A DNA stretch of 41,956 bases. It comes from Bacillota bacterium (GTDB taxonomy: Bacteria > Bacillota > Bacilli > Alicyclobacillales > SLC66). Below the pieces are notes generated by a model. It did not search any database, had not been told where the DNA came from, and saw only the letters and a list, made by a program, of their open reading frames with translations. The stretch lies in the NCBI GenBank assembly GCA_021821055.1, contig JAKACX010000016.1, positions 1-41,956 of the forward strand, in the 5' to 3' direction. Below, one piece after another: positions 26,366-34,139 of the stretch (the first letter of the stretch is position 1; every line of letters starts with the position of its first letter). The position numbers and the translations under genes are program-made.

Positions 26366-27760
26366 TCAGCCGATGTAGTGCTGCCGCAGCAACTCCGCAT
26401 GCATCTTGGCGACGGCGGCGCTGGGAGAGAGGCGTCCCAGGATCGCTTCGTCTGCGTATTGCCAGATGATCTGTTGCGCATTGTTCCAGTTCGCGTTGAT
26501 CAGCGGCTGATAGCCGTATTTGACGCCTACCGCGCGCGCGTTCGCGTACCCTTTTTGCATCCGCGGGAAAGGATTCTTCCAGTAAGAACTGATGGGCTCC
26601 GGATCACCGTGGTCCAGGTTCTCAGTCATGCCGGCCGTGGTCAGCAGATACGTGCCATTCTTGACCGTGTAGTCAATGCCCTTGACGCCGAGCGAACCAA
26701 GAATTTCGCCGGGTTTCGTATTCCACCATTCGAGGAACTTGAATGCCAGGGCCTTGTTCGGCGCGTTGGACGGAATCGCAAAGACGCTCGTGTCTCCTTT
26801 GGACACCAGTCCTTTGCCGTTCGGTCCAAGAGCCGGCGGCAGGGCCTGCGCGTCAAACGAGGCGCCCGCTCCCTGCGTGGCGGCCAGGTTGTTGAGCATC
26901 GGCACCCACGCGTCCCAATAGACGAACATGCCCACGCGGCTTGACAAAAAGAGATTGCGCTCGTCCGCCGTGCTGTTGGTCACAAAATTAGGGTCAAGCA
27001 GGCCGTTGACGTACAGTTTGTGCAGCCACGCGTAGACGGGGACGGCCGCGCTGGTCGCGTACGGAATGACCAGCTTGCCGCCCTGTTGCACGTATCCATT
27101 CTTCACGCCGACGGCGCTCATGAACGGTTCGATGTCGTACAGCGAGGCAAGTGTCAGTCCGTATGCGCCTTTTTTCTGCTTGAACACCTCAAACACGTGG
27201 TAAAATTGGCTCAGCGTCGTTGGCGGGGACAGTTTCAGCTGCTTCATCCAGTCTTCCCGCACGATGGCCATCAGCGCCCCCTGGTATTTCACGGGCACCG
27301 CATAGATCCCTTTCCCGTTCGGGCTGGACAGCTTGATGTTGTCCCACTCCCACTGCGGGACCACTTTTGGATTTCCCAGCACCTTGGACTTTTGGATCAT
27401 GCCCTGCAGGTTGGTCACCTCGCCCGCCTTGGCCAATTCCGCCAACGTGCTGCCCTCCGTGTAGACGACATCGATCTTTTGGCCCGCCGCGAGCATGGCC
27501 ATCATTTTCTGGTCATAATTCCCTGTCGAAGTATTGATCAACTGGACCTTGCAGTGCAGCGCCTGTCCGATGGCATTGGCGAAGGCCGTATTTTCCTGCG
27601 GATTTTTCCCTCCGATGACGCCTTCCGCGATGCTCAGCGTGGGCTCACTCGCGCTTGCTCCGGCGGCGCTCGCCAGGCCAGCCTGGCTCAAGAGCGCGGC
27701 GGCCGTAACGGACGCCGATACAACCGTGAGTACACGTCGATGCAGTGCCTTTTTCATCAT
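26366..27760 (-). CDS. Extracellular solute-binding protein of the sugar-type ABC importer
   Basis: This 464-residue binding protein has an N-terminal Sec signal (MMKKALHRRVLTVVSASVTAAALL, then LASAAGASA). The mature part resembles LplA/YtcQ-type family 1 binding proteins (LNNLAATQGAG, FKFLEWWNTKPGEILG). The export signal ends in Ala-rich sequence with no lipobox cysteine, which is odd for a Gram-positive binding protein because these are normally lipid-anchored. The start is the ATG at 27760, six bases after GGGAG; an ATG at 27775 is less favoured. It is the first gene of the leftward operon, read from the promoter at 28178-28207 through a long leader of about 410 nt. Confidence 0.9.
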   Translation of the reverse strand: MMKKALHRRVLTVVSASVTAAALLSQAGLASAAGASASEPTLSIAEGVIGGKNPQENTAFANAIGQALHCKVQLINTSTGNYDQKMMAMLAAGQKIDVVYTEGSTLAELAKAGEVTNLQGMIQKSKVLGNPKVVPQWEWDNIKLSSPNGKGIYAVPVKYQGALMAIVREDWMKQLKLSPPTTLSQFYHVFEVFKQKKGAYGLTLASLYDIEPFMSAVGVKNGYVQQGGKLVIPYATSAAVPVYAWLHKLYVNGLLDPNFVTNSTADERNLFLSSRVGMFVYWDAWVPMLNNLAATQGAGASFDAQALPPALGPNGKGLVSKGDTSVFAIPSNAPNKALAFKFLEWWNTKPGEILGSLGVKGIDYTVKNGTYLLTTAGMTENLDHGDPEPISSYWKNPFPRMQKGYANARAVGVKYGYQPLINANWNNAQQIIWQYADEAILGRLSPSAAVAKMHAELLRQHYIG

Positions 27761-28161
27761 GTCACACTCCCGCATTTTGGTGTGGATGCAAGATTCGCTT
27801 CCGCAAGATTCCCGGACCGTACGTCCTCATATGGTGTCTGGCCCACTTGTTCGGCACCATGTGCATTGCTGTGCGCCTGCCGGGATTTTGTCTGTCACAC
27901 GTCCCGTGACGGCGCAGCCAGTCGATGAGCGATCCCCCCCAGCCCCGCGACATATGGGCGCATGCCACGGCGTGTACCCGTCGCCAACAAGAGTAAACCG
28001 GTTAAATGAAGACAAGATTGAGAAACGGTAAGGATTTGATAAACTCTCATTTCAGCGCTCTTTTCGGCACCCGCACCCCCTGAAAAAGCGGAATCACCTC
28101 ACGCGACACGGGAAAACCACGATGAAAGCGCTTGCTTAAAAGCGGTCGATCATCCGTATGT
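27761..28161 (-). promoter_or_regulatory. Long 5' leader of the transport operon
   Basis: If transcription starts near 28171 as the promoter motifs predict, about 410 untranslated bases precede the binding-protein ATG. No convincing gene is visible in this stretch on either strand. It contains a consensus cre site near its upstream end and a palindromic TAAACCGGTTAAA (27994-28006) that resembles LacI-family operators with a CCGG centre. I recognised no known riboswitch. A second promoter inside the leader cannot be excluded. Confidence 0.4.
28123..28136. promoter_or_regulatory. cre site for CcpA (carbon catabolite repression)
   Basis: TGAAAGCGCTTGCT matches the 14-bp Bacillota cre consensus TGWAARCGYTWNCW at every position. 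It lies about 35-50 bp downstream of the predicted start of the leftward transport operon, a roadblock position. Repression by CcpA in the presence of preferred sugars is inferred. Confidence 0.6.
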
Positions 28162-28173
28162 AAAAGCGCTTAA
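28162..28173. promoter_or_regulatory. LacI-type operator of the transport operon
   Basis: On the minus strand this reads TTAAGCGCTTTT, flanked by GG, and begins four bases after the -10 of the leftward promoter. It differs from the perfect copy in front of iolE by two bases at one end. The placement would block initiation when the local LacI protein is bound. Confidence 0.6.
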
Positions 28174-28177
28174 CCCC

Positions 28178-28207
28178 ATCATACTGGGATGCCGTACACT
28201 CCGTCAA
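28178..28207 (-). promoter_or_regulatory. Promoter of the leftward ABC/PHP/LacI operon
   Basis: On the minus strand TTGACG (28207-28202) is followed after 18 bp by TATGAT (28183-28178), each 5 of 6 to consensus. The operator starts directly downstream. The predicted start is near 28171. Confidence 0.6.
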
Positions 28208-28291
28208 TACCGGCGCCGCCACTCCATCACCTCCTGCCGTTTCCAATGAATGACCGTTCTCAGGTGCGGGCCGCACCTGATTCCTTGACCA

Positions 28292-28320
28292 TTGACAACA
28301 GGCGAGGATCAATCTATTGT
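28292..28320 (+). promoter_or_regulatory. Promoter of the iolECDBG operon
   Basis: A perfect TTGACA (28292-28297), a 17-bp spacer and TATTGT (28315-28320) precede iolE. Initiation near 28327 would fall inside the operator that follows, the arrangement expected for LacI-type repression. Confidence 0.65.
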
Positions 28321-28325
28321 TTGGT

Positions 28326-28337
28326 TTAAGCGCTTAA
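28326..28337. promoter_or_regulatory. LacI-type operator of the iol operon
   Basis: TTAAGCGCTTAA is a perfect 12-bp palindrome, extended to GGTT/AACC on the flanks with one offset base. It starts five bases after the iol -10. It shares its core with the operator on the divergent promoter, suggesting one regulator for both operons. Confidence 0.65.
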
Positions 28338-28356
28338 CCGGGAGGTCGCTCCGAAC

Positions 28357-29253
28357 GTGGACCATGTGCGACTTGGAGTCTCGCCCATCAATTGGATCAA
28401 CGACGATATGGATGATCTCGGCGATCATTATGACTTGGAGACCGTGCTGTCCGATATGAGAGACCTCGGCTTTGCCGGCACCGAAATGGGGCGCAAATAC
28501 CCGAGGGATCCCGGCTTGCTCAAGGCGCTGTTGGACAAATACCGACTGGCGCTCGCCGGGGCGTGGAAGACTGTGCAATTCAGTTCCGGATGGCGCCCCG
28601 AAGAGGATTTTACCGACTTCAGGCAGCACGTCGAATTCCTGAGCCGCCTGGGTTCCCGTTATGCTGTGACCTGCGACGGCGGGGGCAGCCTGCATTGGGA
28701 TGCGCGCGGCTCCAGAACAACGGTGGAAAAGTATGATGAGGCCGCCTGGCAGAGGCTCGCCGCCGGATTGAACCGGGTCGGGGAGCATGCGCGAAAACAC
28801 GGCGTCGAGGTGGCCTACCACGCCCACTTCGGCACGGCGGTTGAAACACCGGAAGAAATCGACAGACTGATGTCGTCCACCGACCCCGCTTGCGTCTCGC
28901 TGTTGGCCGACACGGGACACATCCACGCGGGAGGGGGGGATCCTGCGGCGGTCATCGACAGGCACTTTGAACGCATCCACTACATTCACCTGAAGGATGT
29001 GCGCCAGTCCGTGCTGGACGCTGTCCGCCACACGGGGGCATCGTTCACGGAGGCCGTCCGCCAGGGGATATTCACCACACCAGGAGACGGCAGCATCGAT
29101 TTTTCGGCAATTTTTCGGGTGTTGCGCCGCCGGGGCTATCGTGGATGGATGATCCTCGAGGCTGAACAAGACCCCGCGAAGTCCGATCCCGTCGTCTATG
29201 CGAGGCGGTCGAAGGAATTCCTCGGGTCCCTTCTGCAGGCGGGCGATCCGTGA
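28357..29253 (+). CDS. iolE: myo-Inosose-2 dehydratase (IolE)
   Basis: This 298-residue TIM-barrel protein of the xylose-isomerase-like epimerase/dehydratase family has the IolE start SPINWINDDMDD. Conserved segments are FAGTEMGRKYPRD, VAYHAHFGTAVET, LLADTGHIHAGGGDP and IHYIHLKDVR; the His and Asp residues in the last three supply metal binding. It dehydrates 2-keto-myo-inositol (scyllo-inosose) to 3D-trihydroxycyclohexane-1,2-dione, step two of inositol breakdown, in the cytosol. The start is GTG at 28357, about ten bases after GGGAGGT. It heads the iol operon, 20 bp after the operator. Confidence 0.92.
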   Translation: MDHVRLGVSPINWINDDMDDLGDHYDLETVLSDMRDLGFAGTEMGRKYPRDPGLLKALLDKYRLALAGAWKTVQFSSGWRPEEDFTDFRQHVEFLSRLGSRYAVTCDGGGSLHWDARGSRTTVEKYDEAAWQRLAAGLNRVGEHARKHGVEVAYHAHFGTAVETPEEIDRLMSSTDPACVSLLADTGHIHAGGGDPAAVIDRHFERIHYIHLKDVRQSVLDAVRHTGASFTEAVRQGIFTTPGDGSIDFSAIFRVLRRRGYRGWMILEAEQDPAKSDPVVYARRSKEFLGSLLQAGDP

Positions 29254-29358
29254 TTGCCTCCCAACACGCTGGTTTCATCACATGTCCGAAGGGACGCGCC
29301 GTCAAGTCCCAGCGGGAGCCATATCGTGCACCTTCGGCACAAGGCGGGAGGAATGTTC

Positions 29359-30309
29359 ATGTCGAGTCCGGAAGTTTATACATTGGGCCGGCTGATCGCG
29401 GACATCTACGCAAACGAGGTCAACACCCCCCTGCGCGCCGTCCGCTCCTTCAACCGTTACCTCGGCGGATCGGCCGCCAACACCGCGGTCGGCCTGGCCC
29501 GCCACGGCGCGCGCGTCGGCATGATCAGCCGGGTCGGGCAGGACCAGCATGGCGACTTCCTGCTGGATGTCCTGCGCCGTGAAAGGATCGACACCGCGAT
29601 GGTGAAAGCGGATCCAGTCGCGCCGACCGGACTTGCCTTCGCCGCGCTCAGACCGCCCGGCGACTCCGAAGTGCTGTTTTACTGCGACCCGTGCGCCTAC
29701 CAGAACCTGTCCCCGCACGACCTGGACCTGACTGCCCTGCAAAACGCCAAAATGCTTGTCGTCGGAGGCACGGCCCTCTCCTGTTCACCGGGCCGGGAGG
29801 CCGCATTGACAGCGCTGCGAGCCAACAGGGCGTCCGGCGGGATCAATGTGATCGACGTTGACTGGCGGCCGATGCTGTGGCGCGACAGCACCGAAGCGCG
29901 GTTGTACCATACGCTGGCGATCGGCATGACGGATGTCGTCCTCGCCAACGAGGCGGAACTGGAGTACATCGGCGGATCGGCGGACCCCCGCGAGGCCAGC
30001 GCGGCCGTCCTGTCCATGGGAGCGAAGCAGGTGGTGGCGAAACGCGGCGCAGAAGGCGTGCTGTATTTCGGTCCCGAAGGGGAACGGCAGGCGCCGGCCT
30101 TCCCGGTCGAGGTCCTGAACACCCTCGGCGCAGGGGACGGGTTCGGGGCCGCATACGCGTACGCTCTGCTTCAGGGATGGCCGGCGGAACGCCGCCTGGC
30201 CTACGCATGCGCGGCCGGCGCGATCGTCGTGTCCCGCCACAGTTGCTCGGAAGCCATGCCGACCGCCCGGGAAGTGCAGTCATTGCTCGAATCCAGCGGG
30301 ACGAGGTGA
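29359..30309 (+). CDS. iolC: 5-Dehydro-2-deoxygluconokinase (IolC), PfkB family
   Basis: This 316-residue sugar kinase starts TLGRLIADIYANEVNTPL, then has the PfkB glycine motif YLGGSAANTAVGLARHG. The catalytic NTLGAGDGFGAAYAYALLQG contains GAGD at 257-260. The N-terminal pattern matches IolC rather than KDG kinase. It phosphorylates 5-dehydro-2-deoxygluconate with ATP in the inositol pathway. The ATG at 29359 has GGAGG seven bases upstream. The ATG two codons earlier is too close to that site. A gap of 105 bp after iolE shows no gene. It runs into iolD with a 4-bp spacing. Confidence 0.92.
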   Translation: MSSPEVYTLGRLIADIYANEVNTPLRAVRSFNRYLGGSAANTAVGLARHGARVGMISRVGQDQHGDFLLDVLRRERIDTAMVKADPVAPTGLAFAALRPPGDSEVLFYCDPCAYQNLSPHDLDLTALQNAKMLVVGGTALSCSPGREAALTALRANRASGGINVIDVDWRPMLWRDSTEARLYHTLAIGMTDVVLANEAELEYIGGSADPREASAAVLSMGAKQVVAKRGAEGVLYFGPEGERQAPAFPVEVLNTLGAGDGFGAAYAYALLQGWPAERRLAYACAAGAIVVSRHSCSEAMPTAREVQSLLESSGTR

Positions 30310-30313
30310 ACGC

Positions 30314-32176
30314 ATGGAAACCATCCGCCTGACCATGGCCCAGGCATTGCTGCGCTTTTTGGACCAACAGTACGTGGAACGCGACGGCCGGGAGTACAAG
30401 TTCATTCAGGGAATCATGGGGATCTTTGGACACGGAAATGTGAACGGAATCGGCGAAGCGCTGGAAGACGAACGCCCCGGCTTGCCCTATATCCAGGGAC
30501 ACAACGAACAGGGCATGGTGCACACTGCGATCGCGTACGCGAAGCAACGCAATCGGCTCGGCATCTTCGCGTGCACGACATCCATCGGGCCGGGCGCGCT
30601 GAACATGGTGACGGCAGCCGCCGTGGCCACAGTCAACCGCATCCCGGTGCTGTTGCTGCCAGGCGACATTTTTGCCTGCAGACAGCCCGACCCTGTGTTG
30701 CAACAGCTCGAGATCCCGTCCGATTACACCATCTCGGCCAATGACGCGTTCCGTCCCGTCAGCCGCTTCTTTGACCGCATCATGCGCCCGGAGCAGTTGA
30801 TGACATCCGCTATCCAGGCGATGCGCGTATTGACCGACCCGGCGGACACCGGGGCGGTGACGCTCGCGTTGCCCCAGGATGTCCAGACAGAGGCCTGCGA
30901 CTATCCCGTGGCATTTTTTCACAAACGCGTCCACCGCCTGGGCCGCCGGCCGCCGGCCGCGGAAGATCTGGCCCAGGCGGTGCGGGCGGTGCAAAAGGCG
31001 AAGAGACCCCTTCTCATCGCGGGCGGCGGTGTGCACTACGCGCTGGCCGCCGATGATCTGCGCGATTTTGCGACGGCGTTCCATATTCCTGTGGCGGAGA
31101 CGCAGGCGGGCAAAGGCGCACTGACGTGGGATCACCCGCAAAACGTGGGCGGCATCGGCGTGACGGGATCTCTCTCGGCGAATCGCCTGGCGCAGGCCTG
31201 CGATCTGGTCATCGCCGTCGGCACGCGCCTGTCCGATTTTACGACAGCCTCCAAAACCGCCTTCCCGCCGGATATCCCGCTCGTTGCCATAAATGTCGCC
31301 GCGATGGACGCGCTGAAAATGGGAGCGTGTCCGGTCGTCGCGGACGCGAAAGCGGCGCTCAAGGAAATCCACGCCAGTCTTGCGCAGATGGGCTATCAGA
31401 CGCAGTACGGCCGCGATGAGATCGCGAGGCACAAGGCGGAATGGGATGCCGAGGTGGACCGCCTCTACAGCCTGGAGCTCGAAGACGGTCTCACCCAGAC
31501 GGCGGTTCTTGGCGAAATTGACCGCAGCATCGGTCAGGACGCGGTCATCGTGGCGGCGGCCGGGGGCCTTCCCGGCGATCTGCACAGGCTGTGGCGCGTG
31601 CGATCTCCGAAAGCGTACCACATGGAATACGGATTTTCGTGCATGGGATACGAGGTGGCCGGGGCCCTGGGGGCGAAGTTGGCGGAACCGGAGAGGGAGG
31701 TGTATGCTCTCGTCGGGGATGGAAGTTACATCATGCTGCATTCCGAGTTGTTGACCAGTCTGCAGGAAGGCAGAAAGATTGTCGTTCTCGTATTTGACAA
31801 CTCTGGGTATCAGTGTATCCACGGCCTCCAGCGGGCGCATGGATCGAATGGATTCGGCAATGAATTGCGCTATCGTTCCTCCTCGTCCGGCCTCCTGACA
31901 GGGGATTATCTGTCGGTGGATTTCTGCCGCCAGGCCGAGGGGCTCGGCGCCAAAGGCTACTCGGTCCGCACCATGATCCAACTGCGAGAAGCGCTGGAAG
32001 GCGCCAGGCAGGCGGAACAGTCGGTGGTCATCGACATCAAGGTGTTTCCGGGAACGGGCACGGATGTATATGAATCCTGGTGGCGGGTCGGCATCGCCGA
32101 CGTGTCGCAAAACGAGCGGGTGCTCGCGGCGCGCCGCGCGGCCGCCGGTCAGATTGCCAAGGCGCGCAGCTATTGA
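30314..32176 (+). CDS. iolD: 3D-(3,5/4)-trihydroxycyclohexane-1,2-dione acylhydrolase (IolD), ThDP-dependent
   Basis: This 620-residue enzyme of the acetolactate-synthase fold starts TIRLTMAQALLRFLDQQYVERDG, diagnostic of IolD. The ThDP-activating glutamate lies in GHNEQGMVH. The central domain runs about 210-350. The C-terminal ThDP/Mg motif is GDGSYIMLHSELLTSLQEG ending near FDNSGYQCIHGLQ. It opens the cyclohexane-dione ring to 5-deoxy-glucuronate, the committed hydrolytic step. GAGGTG precedes the ATG by about seven bases and overlaps the end of iolC. Full length and all key motifs are intact. Confidence 0.95.
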   Translation: METIRLTMAQALLRFLDQQYVERDGREYKFIQGIMGIFGHGNVNGIGEALEDERPGLPYIQGHNEQGMVHTAIAYAKQRNRLGIFACTTSIGPGALNMVTAAAVATVNRIPVLLLPGDIFACRQPDPVLQQLEIPSDYTISANDAFRPVSRFFDRIMRPEQLMTSAIQAMRVLTDPADTGAVTLALPQDVQTEACDYPVAFFHKRVHRLGRRPPAAEDLAQAVRAVQKAKRPLLIAGGGVHYALAADDLRDFATAFHIPVAETQAGKGALTWDHPQNVGGIGVTGSLSANRLAQACDLVIAVGTRLSDFTTASKTAFPPDIPLVAINVAAMDALKMGACPVVADAKAALKEIHASLAQMGYQTQYGRDEIARHKAEWDAEVDRLYSLELEDGLTQTAVLGEIDRSIGQDAVIVAAAGGLPGDLHRLWRVRSPKAYHMEYGFSCMGYEVAGALGAKLAEPEREVYALVGDGSYIMLHSELLTSLQEGRKIVVLVFDNSGYQCIHGLQRAHGSNGFGNELRYRSSSSGLLTGDYLSVDFCRQAEGLGAKGYSVRTMIQLREALEGARQAEQSVVIDIKVFPGTGTDVYESWWRVGIADVSQNERVLAARRAAAGQIAKARSY

Positions 32177-32197
32177 GGAGCAACGGGAGGTGGACAC

Positions 32198-33049
32198 ATG
32201 GAGTGGATCGTGCGCGCCGACCCAGGCGCTGCGGGAACCCGGCCCGTGGTGCGGGTCACGCCGGAATCCGCGCGGTGGACGTACGTCGGATTTGAAGTGT
32301 ACCGTCTCGCGCCCGGAGATTCCCTGTCACTTGTCACGGCGGGGAGAGAAGCGGCCGTGATCGTGTTGGAAGGAACCTGCTCGCTAAACGTGAACGGAGC
32401 GCGATTTGATCGTGTCGGCGGGAGGACCTCCGTGTTTGACGCGGGTGCGCCGGAGGCTGTCTATGTGCCGCCGGGGTGTTCGGTGACCGTCGACTCAGAC
32501 TCGCGCGCGGAGATCGCCGTGGCGTCCGCCAAGACGGACCGGGGAGCCGGCGAAGCGCGCCGCATCACGGCCGCCGACATGCCCTGTGAAGAACGCGGGG
32601 ACGGTTCCACCCTCCGTTACATCCATCATATCCTGGACGAACACCACCCGGCGCACAAACTGCTGCTGGTGGAGGTCATCACTCCGTCCGGCCATTGGTC
32701 GAGCTACCCTCCCCACAAGCATGACGAGGACATCCCAGACCAGGAGTCGTATCTGGAGGAAACCTACTATTACCGGATCCGTCCCTCCCAGGGGCGGGCC
32801 ATGCAGCGGGTGTACGACAAGCGGAAACTCGACGCCGTCCTCACCCCGGGCGACGGTGATCTGGTTCTGGTCCCGCGCGGATACCATCCGGTCGCCTCCC
32901 CGCCGGGATTCACCACCTATTATTTGAACGTGATGAGCGGACACAGCCGCGCCTGGAAGTACACGCTGGACGACGACTATGCGCACCTTGCGCCGAGCGG
33001 CGATATCACGGGCCGCACGGCGCCGGTTGCCAGGACACCCGAACAATGA
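32198..33049 (+). CDS. iolB: 5-Deoxy-glucuronate isomerase (IolB)
   Basis: This 283-residue bicupin has the IolB signature region SYPPHKHDEDIPDQESYLEE (metal-binding His and Glu), then YYYRIRPSQGRAMQRVY and LVPRGYHPVASPPGFTTYYL with the last metal His. It converts 5-deoxy-glucuronate to 5-dehydro-2-deoxygluconate, the substrate of IolC. The ATG at 32198 follows a good GGGAGG site, 21 bp after iolD. Nothing is odd in the sequence. Confidence 0.95.
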   Translation: MEWIVRADPGAAGTRPVVRVTPESARWTYVGFEVYRLAPGDSLSLVTAGREAAVIVLEGTCSLNVNGARFDRVGGRTSVFDAGAPEAVYVPPGCSVTVDSDSRAEIAVASAKTDRGAGEARRITAADMPCEERGDGSTLRYIHHILDEHHPAHKLLLVEVITPSGHWSSYPPHKHDEDIPDQESYLEETYYYRIRPSQGRAMQRVYDKRKLDAVLTPGDGDLVLVPRGYHPVASPPGFTTYYLNVMSGHSRAWKYTLDDDYAHLAPSGDITGRTAPVARTPEQ

Positions 33050-33066
33050 AGTTGGAGGCATCGCGC

Positions 33067-34089
33067 ATGCAACGTGCAGTTCGTTGTGCAGTGCTGGGGC
33101 TGGGCCGCCAGGGGTATTGTCACGCGGAGAATATCGCTCACCGGATCAAGGACGCTGAGCTGACGGCGGTTGCGGACATCGGTCCCGATGTCGCGCAAAA
33201 GACCGCGGCGCAGCTCGGCGCGAAACGCTGGACCACAAGGGCGGAGGACTTGATTCTGGCGGATGAAGTGGATGCGGTCATTGTCGCGACCCCCACCGAC
33301 ACGCACGCCGCTCTCGCGATCGCCGCGGCGAAAGCCGGGAAAGCCTTGTTCTTGGAAAAACCCCTGTCTTTGGATATGGACGAGGCGCGTCGGGCGATGG
33401 ACGCGGTCCGTTCCGCAGGCATTCCCTGCCAACTTGGCTTCATGCGCCGATTCGACCCGGCCTACGCCCATGCGCGCAGACGGATCGCGGCGGGCGACAT
33501 CGGGCGGCCGCTCTACATCAAGGCGATCAGCCGCGATCCGGCGGCGCCTCCCGCAGATTACCTTGCGGCCAGCGGAGGAATCTTCAAGGATCAGAGCATT
33601 CACGATTACGACCTGGCGCGCTTCCTGATGGGCGACGAAGTCACAGAAGTGACCGGGATGGGGTCAATCCTCGTGAGCGAGGATGTCGAGCGGTACGGCG
33701 ACGTGGACCAGGCGCTCACCTTTCTGCGCTTTGCGTCAGGCGCGGCGGGCGATGTGGAGGCATACCGGAACTGCTTCTACGGGTACGACATTCGCACCGA
33801 GATCCTCGGCAGCGAGGGAACGTTCGCGATTTCCGGGCTGCAGCAGCACGGCGTGACCCTGCTGCGCTCGCGGCGCTCCTCCTTTGAGATTGTCCCGGGA
33901 TTTCTGGAGCGGTTCGAAGACGCCTACCGGCTTGAGATGCAGGCGTTCGTGGATTGTGTCATTCAGGGAACGGAGCCGTCCGTCGGCGCGCTCGACGGCT
34001 GTCGCGCACTGGAGATTGCCACAGCCGCGCAACTGTCGCTTGAGCGCCGGAGCCCAGTCGCGTTGGAGAGGGAGTGCGCTAGAGCGTGA
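33067..34089 (+). CDS. iolG: myo-Inositol 2-dehydrogenase (IolG), Gfo/Idh/MocA family
   Basis: This 340-residue NAD-dependent oxidoreductase has an N-terminal Rossmann motif VLGLGRQGYCHAENI (GxGxxG at 11-16) and the Gfo/Idh/MocA EKP at 97-99 (LFLEKPLSLD). FKDQSIHDYDLARFLMG carries the catalytic Asp/His region. It oxidises myo-inositol to scyllo-inosose, the first pathway step. Here it is the last gene of the operon. The ATG at 33067 has GGAGG eight bases upstream; an earlier ATG at 33046 overlaps the iolB end without a good site. The family also includes scyllo-inositol and other polyol dehydrogenases, but the context favours IolG. Confidence 0.88.
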   Translation: MQRAVRCAVLGLGRQGYCHAENIAHRIKDAELTAVADIGPDVAQKTAAQLGAKRWTTRAEDLILADEVDAVIVATPTDTHAALAIAAAKAGKALFLEKPLSLDMDEARRAMDAVRSAGIPCQLGFMRRFDPAYAHARRRIAAGDIGRPLYIKAISRDPAAPPADYLAASGGIFKDQSIHDYDLARFLMGDEVTEVTGMGSILVSEDVERYGDVDQALTFLRFASGAAGDVEAYRNCFYGYDIRTEILGSEGTFAISGLQQHGVTLLRSRRSSFEIVPGFLERFEDAYRLEMQAFVDCVIQGTEPSVGALDGCRALEIATAAQLSLERRSPVALERECARA

Positions 34090-34139
34090 CGCCGGACGAA
34101 ATCTGGTCCGCCGCGCCCGCCACCATGGTTCTTCCCCGA

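Noticed and set aside
27761-28161. Known riboswitch in the transport-operon leader
   Set aside because: I looked for TPP, SAM, FMN, cobalamin, guanidine and T-box signature strings and found none.
28162-28173. Second cre site at this operator
   Set aside because: It shares the AAGCGCTT core but misses the cre consensus at three flanking positions, so it fits the local LacI operator better.
29843-32197. 784-codon open frame on the minus strand
   Set aside because: It lies wholly antisense to iolC and iolD, has His/Arg/Gln-rich composition with no domain, and is explained by high third-position GC in the real genes.
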